This document shows, piece by piece, positions 1 to 8,508 of a stretch of DNA of 64,000 nt. How positions within the stretch are numbered: the stretch's first letter is position 1; every line of letters begins with the position of its first letter. The stretch is from JABMRW01 sp964396965. GTDB lineage: Bacteria > Chloroflexota > Dehalococcoidia > Dehalococcoidales > BS750m-G39. Both the position numbers and the translations under genes were made by a program. Where the stretch lies: NCBI GenBank assembly GCA_964396965.1, contig CAYNGD010000009.1, positions 1-64,000 of the forward strand, in the 5' to 3' direction. A model generated the notes under the pieces. The model ran no database searches and was not told the origin of the DNA. It saw only the letters and a list, made by a program, of their open reading frames with translations.

Positions 1-2
1 AG

Positions 3-1025
3 GGCATCAACGACCTGCTGGAGAACCTGCTGGTGGTGGCCGAGATGGAGGAGCTTAAGGCCGACCCATCACGCCTGGCGGTGGGGGTGGTGGTCGAGGC
101 CAAGCTGGACAAGAGCAAGGGGCCGCTGGCCACCGTCCTGGTACAGACCGGCACCCTAAAGGTCGGCGATACGGTGGTGGTCGGCGGCGCCTGGGGCCGG
201 GTTAGGGCCATGTTCAATGACCTGGGCAAGCGAGTGCGCAAGGCTGAACCGTCCACGCCGGTGGAGATTCTGGGTCTGGACAGCTTGCCCCAGGCGGGTG
301 ATATCCTTAATGCCGTCGCCGGCGAGCAACAGGCGCGGGCTCTCATCCAGAAGCACCAGAAAGAGAAAATGCTCAAGACGGTCAGCCTGGACAACATCTA
401 CGACCAGATAAGCGCCGGTCAGGTGAAGGAGCTGGATGTCATCCTCAAGGTTGACGTTCAGGGCAGCCTTGAGCCGATAACCGCCTCCCTGGAGCGGCTT
501 TCCACCGACGAGGTCAAGGTCAGGATTATCCACAGCGGCACCGGCAACATTACTGAGAGCGACGTTATGCTGGCGGCGGCTTCTAAAGGGCTGGTCATCG
601 GCTTCGGCATCAGGGTTGAGGCCGGGGCAAGGCGGATGGCCGATGCCGAGGGCGTTGATATCCGCCTCTACGATATCATTTACAACCTGGTGGATGACGT
701 GGAGAAGGCGCTCAAGGGGCTGCTGGAGCCGCACTATGTTGATGTTATCGAGGGAAGGGCCGAGGTAAGGGCGGTCTTCCCCAGCGGCAAGAAGAAGAAG
801 GTGGCCGGGGTTATGGTCACCGAGGGCAAGATAAGCCGGGGTGCCTCGGTCAGGGTGCGGCGCGGCGATAATATATTGCACGAGTCGGTGATTGAGAGCC
901 TCAGGCGTTTCAAGGACGATGTCAGTGAGGTCGCCGCTGGCTATGAGTGTGGTGTAGGCGTCAAGGATTTCGACGCCTTTGAGGCTGGCGATCGCCTGGA
1001 GTTCTACCGCCGAGAGAGAGCTTAA
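3..1025 (+). CDS. infB: Translation initiation factor IF-2, C-terminal part (5' truncated by window)
   Basis: The reading frame is open from base 3 and begins inside the gene, so the 340 visible residues are only the C-terminal portion. The GTPase motifs lie upstream of the window. What is seen is the end of the G domain (GINDLLENLL), the EF-Tu-like domain II (around VLVQTGTLKVGDTVVVGG), the IF-2-specific domain 3 and the C-terminal beta-barrel that binds fMet-tRNA. IF-2 delivers initiator tRNA to the 30S subunit. The internal GTG at base 33 should not be taken as the start. rbfA and truB follow within 20 bp, the classic nusA-infB-rbfA-truB order, so this is the end of a translation operon. 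Confidence 0.97.
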   Translation, partial: GINDLLENLLVVAEMEELKADPSRLAVGVVVEAKLDKSKGPLATVLVQTGTLKVGDTVVVGGAWGRVRAMFNDLGKRVRKAEPSTPVEILGLDSLPQAGDILNAVAGEQQARALIQKHQKEKMLKTVSLDNIYDQISAGQVKELDVILKVDVQGSLEPITASLERLSTDEVKVRIIHSGTGNITESDVMLAAASKGLVIGFGIRVEAGARRMADAEGVDIRLYDIIYNLVDDVEKALKGLLEPHYVDVIEGRAEVRAVFPSGKKKKVAGVMVTEGKISRGASVRVRRGDNILHESVIESLRRFKDDVSEVAAGYECGVGVKDFDAFEAGDRLEFYRRERA

Positions 1026-1043
1026 GGCTTAAGGGGCGGGGAT

Positions 1044-1412
1044 ATGTCGCATCGCATCGAGAGGGTAAGCAGCCTCATGCGCCACGAGATTAGCGACCTG
1101 CTTCAGCGCCAGGTAAAAGACCCCAGGCTGGGCCAGTTCGTGGCGGTGAACGAGGTAGCCCTCTCCCCCGACCTGAAGTACGCCCGGGTGTTCGTCAGCT
1201 GTATGGGCAGCCAGGAAGAGAAAGAGGCGATTCTGAGCGGGCTGGGGGCGGCGGCCAATTTCCTGCGCCGAGAGCTGGCCAAGCGTATCAGGCTGCGCCG
1301 CATCCCTGATCTCAGCTTTGAGTGGGACGAGTCTATCGAGCGGGGAGACCGCCTGCTGCGGCTGATGGACCAGCTCAGCGCCGATAACACCCACCGGGAG
1401 CCCGGTGACTAG
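1044..1412 (+). CDS. rbfA: Ribosome-binding factor A
   Basis: A 122-residue KH-like protein of the usual family length. It starts MSHRIERVSSLMRHEIS and carries the typical central segment with DPRL and the KYARVFVS strand. RbfA binds the immature 30S subunit and helps 16S rRNA 5'-end maturation, and it is important in the cold. A purine-rich SD (ggggcgggg) sits just before the ATG. The gene lies 18 bp after infB and its end overlaps the start of truB by 8 bases, so it should be translated from the infB mRNA. Confidence 0.95.
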   Translation: MSHRIERVSSLMRHEISDLLQRQVKDPRLGQFVAVNEVALSPDLKYARVFVSCMGSQEEKEAILSGLGAAANFLRRELAKRIRLRRIPDLSFEWDESIERGDRLLRLMDQLSADNTHREPGD

Positions 1413-2304
1413 CGTGGACGGCATCCTCAATATCAATAAGCCCAAAGGCCGGACTTCTTTCAGCGTTGTCTCTCTGGTCAAGCGCTTGAGCGGGGTAAAG
1501 CGGGTGGGACATGCCGGCACCCTGGACCCGGCCGCCACCGGCGTCCTCCTCGTCTGCCTGGGGCAGGCCCGGCGCGTCGTCCCCTTCCTGCAGGATACCG
1601 CCAAGCTCTATAAGGCCCGGATTGAGTTCGGGGTGACCACCGATAGCTACGATGCCACTGGTAATGTCACCGCCAAGGCAGACCCCTCCGGTATAAGTCG
1701 CCAGCAGCTAGTGACAGCCCTGGAGTCTTTTCGCGGACTGATAGAACAGACTCCCCCGATGTACAGCGCCTTAAAGCGCGGCGGGCGGCCGCTCTATGAG
1801 CTGGCGCGCGCCGGCATTGAGGTGGAGAGAAAGAGCCGCCTGGTGCAGGTTTATCGCCTTGAGCTTAGCTACTGGCGGCCGCCGCTGGCCACGGTAGAGG
1901 TGGAGTGCGGCCGGGGCACCTATATCCGCTCGCTGGCCCATGACCTGGGCCAGTCACTCGGCTGCGGTGCTCATCTAAAGAGCCTGGTCCGCCTCAGGTA
2001 CGGCTGTTTTGATATCAAGGACGCTGTCTCACTGCCTCAGCTTGAGGATGGTTTCCGCAACGGCTACTGGCCAAAATTTATCTACCCGCTCGATATTGTC
2101 TTTCAGGGCTGGGCGGCGGTGGTGGTTGAAGACGCTGCTGCCGAAGATATCAGGAACGGGCGCCCGGTAAAGATAGAGCCTGGTCCACCGGCGGGGGCGG
2201 ATAGATTGCGCGCCTATAACGCTGACGGCTGCTTTCTGGGGCTGCTTAAATTTAACCGGGAGAAGGGGCAGTGGCTGGCGGGGAGGGTCTTCAGCAGGGC
2301 TTGA
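1405..2304 (+). CDS. truB: tRNA pseudouridine(55) synthase TruB
   Basis: This 299-residue protein isomerises U55 in the T-loop of tRNAs. The catalytic motif is GHAGTLDPAATG, with the nucleophilic aspartate at about residue 41. RGTYIRSLAHDLG further on is also typical of TruB. The C-terminal region is PUA-like. The GTG at 1405 overlaps the rbfA stop in another frame; a second in-frame GTG at 1414 is a less upstream alternative. It is the third gene of the infB-rbfA-truB cluster. Confidence 0.95.
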   Translation: MTSVDGILNINKPKGRTSFSVVSLVKRLSGVKRVGHAGTLDPAATGVLLVCLGQARRVVPFLQDTAKLYKARIEFGVTTDSYDATGNVTAKADPSGISRQQLVTALESFRGLIEQTPPMYSALKRGGRPLYELARAGIEVERKSRLVQVYRLELSYWRPPLATVEVECGRGTYIRSLAHDLGQSLGCGAHLKSLVRLRYGCFDIKDAVSLPQLEDGFRNGYWPKFIYPLDIVFQGWAAVVVEDAAAEDIRNGRPVKIEPGPPAGADRLRAYNADGCFLGLLKFNREKGQWLAGRVFSRA

Positions 2305-2359
2305 CAGCTTACCCGTAATAGAGGTATATTGCAACGGATACCCAAATGAGGTGACCCCG

Positions 2360-2503
2360 GTGGCACAGGCTTATTGTTTTAAGTGTCGCAGGAAGGTGGA
2401 GATAAAAAATCCCCGGCGGGTTGCCCTGAAGAACGGCCGGCCGGCTACGCACGGGGTCTGCCCGGCCTGCGGGACCAAAGTGTTCAGGATTGGCCAGGGC
2501 TAA
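2360..2503 (+). CDS. Small zinc-ribbon protein (DUF5679-like, 47 aa)
   Basis: A short gene with GTG start, preceded by a good SD (gaggtg) six bases upstream. The product begins MAQAYCFKCRRKVEIKNP and ends GVCPACGTKVFRIGQG. Two CxxC pairs, one at each end, make a minimal zinc ribbon. The sequence matches my memory of the DUF5679 family, which is common in Chloroflexota; the function is unknown. It lies between truB and the inositol-phosphate synthase and may be cotranscribed with them. The family assignment is from recognition, not a search. Confidence 0.8.
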   Translation: MAQAYCFKCRRKVEIKNPRRVALKNGRPATHGVCPACGTKVFRIGQG

Positions 2504-2605
2504 AGCGGCTTGGTCCTGACGGGCTAAATCATCAGTTTTATCAGCATCAATCTGCTTAAGAAGGGTGCTGTCCGGGTACAGGTTCCGAAAGGAGGCGACT
2601 AGACT

Positions 2606-3700
2606 TTGGGCAAGGTAAATGTAGCCATAATCGGGGTGGGCAACTGTGCCTCCTCCCTGGTTCAGGGTGTTCACTACTATAAGAAGGCCAAAGAGAACGA
2701 GTTTGTTCCCGGGCTGATGCATGTTAATCTGGGCGGTTATCACATCAGCGACATTAACTTTGTCGCCGCCTTCGATATCGATAAGAACAAGGTGGGCAGG
2801 GACATCGCCCAGGCCATCTATGCCCCGCCCAACAACACCTTCAAGTTCTGCGAGGTGCCGACCATCGGCGTCAAGGTCCAGCGGGGGATGACCCACGATG
2901 GGCTGGGTCTCTATCTTTCCAAGATAATCGAGAAGGCGCCTGGCTCTACCGCCGATATCGTCAAGATTTTGAAAGAGACCAAGACCCATGTAGTTCTTAA
3001 CTACCTGCCGGTGGGCAGCGAGGAGGCCACCAAGTGGTATGTCGAGCAGGTGCTGGCCGCCGGCTGCGGCCTTATCAACTGCATCCCGGTCTTCATCGCC
3101 CGGGAGAAGTACTGGCAGAAGCGCTTCGAGCAGAAGGGGCTGCCGGTCATCGGCGATGACATCAAGTCCCAGGTGGGGGCGACCATTGTCCACCGGGTGC
3201 TCACCCGCCTCTTCCGTGACCGCGGGGTAAAGCTGGAGCGGACCTATCAGCTTAACTTCGGCGGCAACACCGACTTCTACAACATGCTGGAGAGGTCGAG
3301 GCTGGAGTCCAAGAAGATATCCAAGACCAACTCGGTGACCTCCCAGCTTGACTACCAGCTTGACCCGGACGATATCCACGTCGGCCCCAGCGACTACGTC
3401 CCCTGGCTGCTCGACCGCAAGTTCTGCCATATCCGGATGGAGGGACGGACCTTCGGCGACGTCCCGCTAAACCTGGAGCTTAAGCTTGAGGTCTGGGACA
3501 GCCCCAACTCGGCCGGGGTGGTAATAGATGCCATAAGGTGCTGCAAACTGGCCCTGGACCGCGGGCTTAAAGGGGCGCTGGAGGCACCCTCGGCCTACTT
3601 TATGAAATCGCCACCGGTCCAGTATACCGACGACCAGGCCCATCAGATGGTGGAGGAGTTTATCGCTACCAGCTCCGCGACGAGTGAACTGGTTAAGTGA
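2606..3700 (+). CDS. ino1: myo-Inositol-1(3)-phosphate synthase
   Basis: This 364-residue NAD-dependent enzyme converts glucose-6-phosphate to inositol-3-phosphate, the committed step to inositol lipids. The N-terminal Rossmann motif GVGNCASSLVQG lies at residues 9-20, and the family signature NFGGNTDFYNM and the KSQVGATIVHR segment are in the central catalytic domain. The length fits the short archaeal/actinobacterial type rather than the eukaryotic ~500-residue form. The TTG start follows a strong SD (aaaggagg). It is followed 28 bp later by a GT4 glycosyltransferase and then a CDP-alcohol phosphatidyltransferase, which together outline phosphatidylinositol or PI-mannoside synthesis. Confidence 0.93.
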   Translation: MGKVNVAIIGVGNCASSLVQGVHYYKKAKENEFVPGLMHVNLGGYHISDINFVAAFDIDKNKVGRDIAQAIYAPPNNTFKFCEVPTIGVKVQRGMTHDGLGLYLSKIIEKAPGSTADIVKILKETKTHVVLNYLPVGSEEATKWYVEQVLAAGCGLINCIPVFIAREKYWQKRFEQKGLPVIGDDIKSQVGATIVHRVLTRLFRDRGVKLERTYQLNFGGNTDFYNMLERSRLESKKISKTNSVTSQLDYQLDPDDIHVGPSDYVPWLLDRKFCHIRMEGRTFGDVPLNLELKLEVWDSPNSAGVVIDAIRCCKLALDRGLKGALEAPSAYFMKSPPVQYTDDQAHQMVEEFIATSSATSELVK

Positions 3701-3728
3701 TTTTCCAGGGAGGTCTTAGGCGGCTACG

Positions 3729-4904
3729 GTGAAGATAGCTTTAGTCTCTCCGTATGATTTCGCTCATCCCGGGGGTGTCATCCTCCATATTTCCTACCTG
3801 GAGCGTTATTTGACCAGGATGGGGTACGAGGTCAGGGTTATCGCCCCCGCCTCACGGGCCGTCCCTAACTTCGGCGACCGCTTTATCCCCATCGGCCGGC
3901 CCCGCCCCATACCCTCCAGCGGCTCCATCGCCCGGGTCACCATCTCGCTGACGCTAGCCCCCAAGGTAAGGGAAGTCCTGGAGCGGGAGAAGTTCGACCT
4001 CATCCACCTCCACGAGCCTCTGATGCCCATGTTATGCACCACCATTCTTCGCTTATCCAAGACAGCCAATATCGGCACCTTTCATGCCTCCTACGGCAAG
4101 CCCGGCTATAATTTCGCCCGGCCAGTGGGTAAGTGGATTCTCCGGCGCTGGTTCCGCAAGCTCGACGGTAAGATTGCCGTTTCCCGGCCGGCCCAGGAGT
4201 TCGCCTGCGCGAACTTCCCCGGTTACTATAATATTATCCCCAACGGGGTTGATATCGGGCACTTCTCCCCAGACGTTGCCCCCATTGAGAAGTTTAAAGA
4301 CGGCAAGCTCAACATCCTCTTCGTCAGCCGCCTGGAGAAGAGGAAGGGCCTCAACTACCTGCTGGCGGCCTACGGGCAGGTCAAGGAGGAGTTCCCCGAC
4401 TGCCGCCTTATTATTGTTGGCCCCGGCACCAGGCTTCGGGGCAAATACGAGAGATACGTGGCTAGGAACCGCCTCAGGGACGTTGTCTTCGTCGGCTTCG
4501 CCCCCTATGACGAGCTGCCCCGCTACTATCAGACCGCCGACGTCTTCTGTGCCCCGGCCACCGGCTCGGAGAGCTTCGGTATCATCCTGCTCGAGGCCAT
4601 GGCTATGGGCAAGCCGGTGGCCGCCTCTAATATAGAGGGCTATGCCAGCGTGGTTAGTCACGGCGTTGACGGGCTGCTGGTGCCGCCGGCGGATAAGGAC
4701 AGCCTGGCCCGGGCCCTGATTACTCTGCTCGGTGACCGCTCGCTGCGGCAGGAGATGGGCGCCAGGGGGAGGGCCAAGGCCCTGGAGCATAGCTGGGAGC
4801 GCATTGCCCGGCGGGTCTTGGACTACTATGTCCGGGTGCTGAGTGAGCCGCCCTGGAACAAGCGCTTTCCCGAGCTGGAAGCGACGGCTGTCCCGGTTAA
4901 GTGA
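3729..4904 (+). CDS. GT4-family glycosyltransferase (PimA-like, probable phosphatidylinositol mannosyltransferase)
   Basis: A 391-residue GT-B fold glycosyltransferase. The N-terminal half has the HPGGV loop at residues 14-18 that binds the donor phosphates. The C-terminal half carries the GT4 donor-sugar motif ESFGIILLEAMAMGKPV (E-x7-E). The start is GTG at 3729. Its place between inositol-phosphate synthase and a CDP-alcohol phosphatidyltransferase suggests a PimA-type role, adding mannose from GDP-mannose to phosphatidylinositol at the inner membrane face. Substrate is inferred from neighbours; another lipid glycosyltransferase role is possible. Confidence 0.85.
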   Translation: MKIALVSPYDFAHPGGVILHISYLERYLTRMGYEVRVIAPASRAVPNFGDRFIPIGRPRPIPSSGSIARVTISLTLAPKVREVLEREKFDLIHLHEPLMPMLCTTILRLSKTANIGTFHASYGKPGYNFARPVGKWILRRWFRKLDGKIAVSRPAQEFACANFPGYYNIIPNGVDIGHFSPDVAPIEKFKDGKLNILFVSRLEKRKGLNYLLAAYGQVKEEFPDCRLIIVGPGTRLRGKYERYVARNRLRDVVFVGFAPYDELPRYYQTADVFCAPATGSESFGIILLEAMAMGKPVAASNIEGYASVVSHGVDGLLVPPADKDSLARALITLLGDRSLRQEMGARGRAKALEHSWERIARRVLDYYVRVLSEPPWNKRFPELEATAVPVK

Positions 4905-5550
4905 GAGCAGGAGTAATCCCGTTAGTAAATCTAGACCAAAACCGCCATCTGGAGAGAATCTGCCCCAGTTTCGCAGTTCTCTGGCCTACCGGTTTACCCG
5001 GCCGGTGGTGCTGGTCTTAGCCAGGACGCCGCTGACTCCCAATGCTTTGAGCTGGGCTGGCTTTGTCCTGGCGCTGGGGGCGGTGGCGCTGGTCGTCACC
5101 GGCTACCCTCTGTACGCCGGTATCGTGGTGTTGGTGGCCGGTTTCTTTGATATACTGGACGGGGCGCTGGCCCGCCTCACTCAGCGGGTCACCCCCTTCG
5201 GCGCCGTTCTGGATGCCACCTTAGACCGTCTCTCGGAGGGGGTGATACTGCTGGCGATTATGGCGGTCTATGCCCTTCGGCCGTCAGTATTGGGGGTATT
5301 GCTGGCCGGAGTGGTCCTGGCTCTTTCCCAGCTGGTTAGCTATATCAGAGCCCGCTCGGAAGCGCAGGGGCTGGAGTGCAAGGTGGGGATATTCACCCGG
5401 GCGGAAAGGGTGGTGATACTGGCCCTAGGCCTCCTGTTCAGCTACTTTGCCCCGGCTCTGCTCATCGCCCTGGCGGTTATGGCGGTGTTCAGCCTGGTCA
5501 CGGTAATCCAGCGGGTGGTCTATGTCTGGCGGCAAAAGCCAGCCGCCTAG
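4843..5550 (+). CDS. CDP-alcohol phosphatidyltransferase (probable phosphatidylinositol-phosphate synthase)
   Basis: An integral membrane enzyme of 235 residues carrying the complete family motif D-x2-D-G-x2-A-R-x8-G-x3-D-x3-D (DILDGALAR ... GAVLDATLD). Several hydrophobic helices follow. It joins CDP-diacylglycerol to a polyol phosphate; with ino1 two genes upstream, inositol phosphate is the likely acceptor. The GTG start at 4843 overlaps the glycosyltransferase by 62 bases. No other ATG/GTG/TTG occurs before the conserved region, so the start is uncertain. The first ~40 residues are polar and unlike the family. Confidence 0.85.
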   Translation: MSRPGTSAFPSWKRRLSRLSESRSNPVSKSRPKPPSGENLPQFRSSLAYRFTRPVVLVLARTPLTPNALSWAGFVLALGAVALVVTGYPLYAGIVVLVAGFFDILDGALARLTQRVTPFGAVLDATLDRLSEGVILLAIMAVYALRPSVLGVLLAGVVLALSQLVSYIRARSEAQGLECKVGIFTRAERVVILALGLLFSYFAPALLIALAVMAVFSLVTVIQRVVYVWRQKPAA

Positions 5551-5619
5551 CCCCTTTATTTAAGGGCGTTATTTATGTTATAAGTTAACGGGTAATCTCT
5601 AGGCTGGAGGGGAGAAAGT

Positions 5620-6900
5620 ATGCCGGTTGTTGCTGTTATCGGAGCTCAGTGGGGTGACGAGGGGAAGGGTAAAGTCGTTGACATGCTGGCCCAGCAGGCC
5701 AGGATGGTGGTTCGCTTTTCCGGCGGGGATAACGCCGGCCATTCCGTGGTCAATCCCCACGGTGCGTTCAAACTGCACCTTATCCCTTCGGGCATCTTTA
5801 ACCCCGGGGTGAGTTGTATCATCGCCAACGGGGTGGTCATCAACCCCGCGGTCTTAATTGGCGAGATAGACAACCTGAATGAGCGCGGCGTTGATACCGC
5901 TAACCTCTTTATCAGCGACCGGGCCCACCTGATTATGCCCTATCACCTTCTCCTCGACGGCCTGGAGGAGGAGGCGCGCGGCGGCAAAGCGTTAGGCACC
6001 ACCCGCAAGGGGGTCGGCCCCGCCTTTACCGATAAGACCGCCCGGCTGGGCATCAGGGCGGGCGACCTGCTGGATAGGAAAGCACTGCGTGAGCGCCTCA
6101 GCGCCGTGCTGGAGTACAAGAACCTTATCCTGACCAGGGTCTATAATGCCAAACCGCTTTCGCTTGAGGAGGTCTTTAGCCAGTACCGCCAGTATGGTGA
6201 GCGCCTGGCACCCTATATCCGGGAGACGAGCATAATGGTGGACGAGGCGCTGGGGCGGGGGGAGCTGGTGATACTGGAGGGGGCCCAGGGGGCCCTGCTC
6301 GACCCCGACTTCGGCACCTATCCCTATACCACATCGTCATCGCCGCTGGCGGCGGGGGCCTGCCTGGGGGCGGGCCTGGGCCCGACCCGGCTCGACCGCG
6401 CTCTGGGCGTCTATAAGGCCTACTGCACCCGGGTGGGTGGCGGCCCGATGCCCACCGAGCTGAACGACGCCACCGGCGAGCTTATCCGGGAGAAGGCGGG
6501 CGAGTACGGCACCACCACCGGGCGTGCCCGCCGCTGTGGCTGGTTCGACGCCGTGGCCGCCCGCTTCAGCCGCCGGATTAACGGCCTTACCGGGGCGGTG
6601 GTCACCCGCCTCGACATACTGGATATACTGCCTAGCCTGAAGATATGCGTGGGCTACGAGTTAGATGGGAAGACCATTGACTTCCCGGCCAGCGTGGCCG
6701 CTCTGGCGCGCTGTAAGCCAATCTATGAGGAGATGCCCGGCTGGCTGACCTCCACCACCGATATCCGCGATTTTAATAAGCTGCCGCTTGAGGCCCGCCG
6801 CTATATTAACCGTCTTGAGGAGCTTATCGGCTGCCCGGTGAGCCTTATCTGCGTTGGGCCGGAGCGGGGAGCGGTCATCGAGAAGACGCCTATTTTCTAG
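5620..6900 (+). CDS. purA: Adenylosuccinate synthetase
   Basis: This 426-residue cytosolic enzyme condenses IMP with aspartate using GTP, the first step from IMP to AMP. The N-terminal P-loop GAQWGDEGKGKVVD is at residues 7-20, and the conserved TTTGRARRCGWFDA segment lies in the C-terminal half. A good SD (ggagggga) precedes the ATG. A possible promoter with a -10 tataag lies about 40 bp upstream, so it may be transcribed separately from the lipid operon. The partner enzyme PurB is encoded at 41 kb. Confidence 0.96.
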   Translation: MPVVAVIGAQWGDEGKGKVVDMLAQQARMVVRFSGGDNAGHSVVNPHGAFKLHLIPSGIFNPGVSCIIANGVVINPAVLIGEIDNLNERGVDTANLFISDRAHLIMPYHLLLDGLEEEARGGKALGTTRKGVGPAFTDKTARLGIRAGDLLDRKALRERLSAVLEYKNLILTRVYNAKPLSLEEVFSQYRQYGERLAPYIRETSIMVDEALGRGELVILEGAQGALLDPDFGTYPYTTSSSPLAAGACLGAGLGPTRLDRALGVYKAYCTRVGGGPMPTELNDATGELIREKAGEYGTTTGRARRCGWFDAVAARFSRRINGLTGAVVTRLDILDILPSLKICVGYELDGKTIDFPASVAALARCKPIYEEMPGWLTSTTDIRDFNKLPLEARRYINRLEELIGCPVSLICVGPERGAVIEKTPIF

Positions 6901-6919
6901 GGTTAAACGTCCTGCTCTT

Positions 6920-7100
6920 TCTTCGGTCGTTTTGCTTCCCATACCCACCCGCCCAAAAGGTTTCACCTTTTAAATAATCTGTAGCCCCTCCCCCCGGAGG
7001 GGGGAATTAGCCCCTCTTGTTTTTTTCACTCCCCCTAAAAAGAAATTGATAGAAGTATCACTTCTGTAGTGTGGGAAATAAGACTTACGTTAAAAGTGGT
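6920..7100. repeat. MITE-like intergenic repeat, copy A
   Basis: About 180 bp between the convergent purA and GNAT genes. The left arm contains tcccatacccacccgccc followed by aaaggtttcacctttt. The middle has a GC-rich hairpin (cccctcc...ggagggg) near 6988-7007 followed by a T run. The right arm has gtgggaaataagacttacg. A 29-bp segment at 7041-7069 is identical to 23401-23429 in copy B and contains the stem agaagt/acttct. No coding capacity is seen. The hairpin and T run could also act as terminator for purA. Confidence 0.75.
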
Positions 7101-7142
7101 GGGGGTAGATTCGCTAAAAAACCCTATATCTGCAAGTCAATC

Positions 7143-7607
7143 TTATATTTTCTTACGAAATACTATCCGGTGCTGACCCGGCCCACTGTAGTCCCTAACT
7201 ACGGGGACGCCTTCTTCGTCAGGCTCACCGATTAGTTCTAAGCCGAGGCTCTTATGAAAAGCGATTGAAGCGGCATTGCCCTTCGTCGTTATCGCCTTCA
7301 GTTCTCGGCAGCCCTTCGACCGGGCAAAATCAATGAAGTGCTGGTAAAGTCGGTGTCCCAGGCCCTTTCCTCGGTAGGCTAGGCGCACGCCGATAAGGTG
7401 TACGTAGCCAACGGGGCCCGTTTGGGCGATAAAGCCGAAGAGATAGGCGACGACTTGTTGGCCTTCTTTGAAAACGAACGCCGAGTTGCCGAATTCGTTG
7501 ATGAGCATGGGGTGGTGCAGGGGGATGGTGCGCTCGTCGCCCCAGAAATCGTCAATGTCCCGGAGAATCTGGTCGAAATCCGCCTTGGAACAAAGAGACA
7601 GTTCCAT
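7143..7607 (-). CDS. GNAT-family N-acetyltransferase
   Basis: A 154-residue single-domain GNAT protein. The acetyl-CoA binding motif A is visible as VRLAYRGKGLGHRLYQHF (R-x-x-G-x-G type), followed by the motif B-like segment with NAASIAFHKSLGL. It starts 10 bp after dapA and so ends the rpsO-pnp-dapB-asd-dapA operon. Substrate cannot be told; amines, small molecules and protein N-termini are all possible for this fold. Confidence 0.85.
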   Translation of the reverse strand: MELSLCSKADFDQILRDIDDFWGDERTIPLHHPMLINEFGNSAFVFKEGQQVVAYLFGFIAQTGPVGYVHLIGVRLAYRGKGLGHRLYQHFIDFARSKGCRELKAITTKGNAASIAFHKSLGLELIGEPDEEGVPVVRDYSGPGQHRIVFRKKI

Positions 7608-7617
7608 CCAGGTCGTT

Positions 7618-8508
7618 CTATTCCTTCAGGTCTATCCGGTACTTTTTCAGCGTCTCTCTGATTTGGGCCGCCGATTTTTCACTGGGCTCGACCAGGGGCA
7701 GGCGGGGCTTGCCCACGTTGAAGCCGATGTGATTCAGGGCGTATTTCACCGGCGCCGGGTTGGGCTCGATGAATAGCACGTCCACCAGCGGTAGCAATCG
7801 GCGGTGAATGGCCGCCGCTTCGGCGATTTTATTATTCAGAATATAGTCCATCATCTGCTTGATCTGCTTGCCCACCAGGTGGGTGGCCACCCCGATGGTG
7901 CCGTAGCCGCCCAAGGCCATGATGTGGAAGGTATCGTTGTCGTTGCCGCTCCAGACGAGGAAGTCATCGCTAGCGTTGTCCAGCGTCTGCGCCACCAGGC
8001 CCATATCGCCGGAGGCCTCCTTGACGCCTATGATGTTATCAATCCGGCTCAGCCTGACGATGGTCTCCAGGGACATCTTGATGACCACGCGGCCAGGTAT
8101 GTTGTACATGATGATGGGCAGGCTGGTGATCTCGGCAATGGCCTTGAAGTGCTGGTAGATGCCTTCTTGAGTGGGCTTGTTGTAGTAGGGGACAACGGAG
8201 AGGCAGCCGTCAACGCCGACCTTCTCGGCGGCTTTAGTTGCCGCCACCGCTTCGGTAGTGCTGTTCGAGCCGGTGTAGGCGATGATGTTGCCCCGGCCTC
8301 CCAGTGCCGATTTCACCTCGGTAAAGAGGCGTACCTCCTCCTCGCGGACCAGCGTCGGCGACTCGCCGGTGGTAGCCGCCAGCACCACCCCGTCACTGCC
8401 CGAATTAATCAGGGCTAGCGCCAGCTTTTTAGCCTGCTCGTAGTCGACCTCCCCCCTCTCGTCGAAGGGGGTTACCATAGCCGTTAATAGTCTTCCCAGC
8501 GTCTTCAT
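7618..8508 (-). CDS. dapA: 4-Hydroxy-tetrahydrodipicolinate synthase
   Basis: This 296-residue TIM-barrel lyase condenses pyruvate with aspartate semialdehyde, committing carbon to lysine and diaminopimelate. The Schiff-base lysine is K163 in GVKEAS and the catalytic tyrosine is Y135 in MYNIPGR. The start at 8508 overlaps the asd stop as ATGA, which decides against a more upstream in-frame ATG at 8532. The three genes dapB-asd-dapA are consecutive and translationally coupled. Confidence 0.95.
   Translation of the reverse strand: MKTLGRLLTAMVTPFDERGEVDYEQAKKLALALINSGSDGVVLAATTGESPTLVREEEVRLFTEVKSALGGRGNIIAYTGSNSTTEAVAATKAAEKVGVDGCLSVVPYYNKPTQEGIYQHFKAIAEITSLPIIMYNIPGRVVIKMSLETIVRLSRIDNIIGVKEASGDMGLVAQTLDNASDDFLVWSGNDNDTFHIMALGGYGTIGVATHLVGKQIKQMMDYILNNKIAEAAAIHRRLLPLVDVLFIEPNPAPVKYALNHIGFNVGKPRLPLVEPSEKSAAQIRETLKKYRIDLKE

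Noticed and set aside
2309..3430. Long open frame opposite ino1
   Set aside because: It is antisense to a well-recognised gene, has no family resemblance, and reflects high GC at third codon positions; the same holds for the long frames opposite infB, dapA, asd, hisC, the purD region and the FAD oxidoreductase.
7041..7069. Phage attachment site (29-bp direct repeat with 23401-23429)
   Set aside because: No integrase, tRNA or phage gene lies near either copy, and both are inside a larger repeat with inverted arms.
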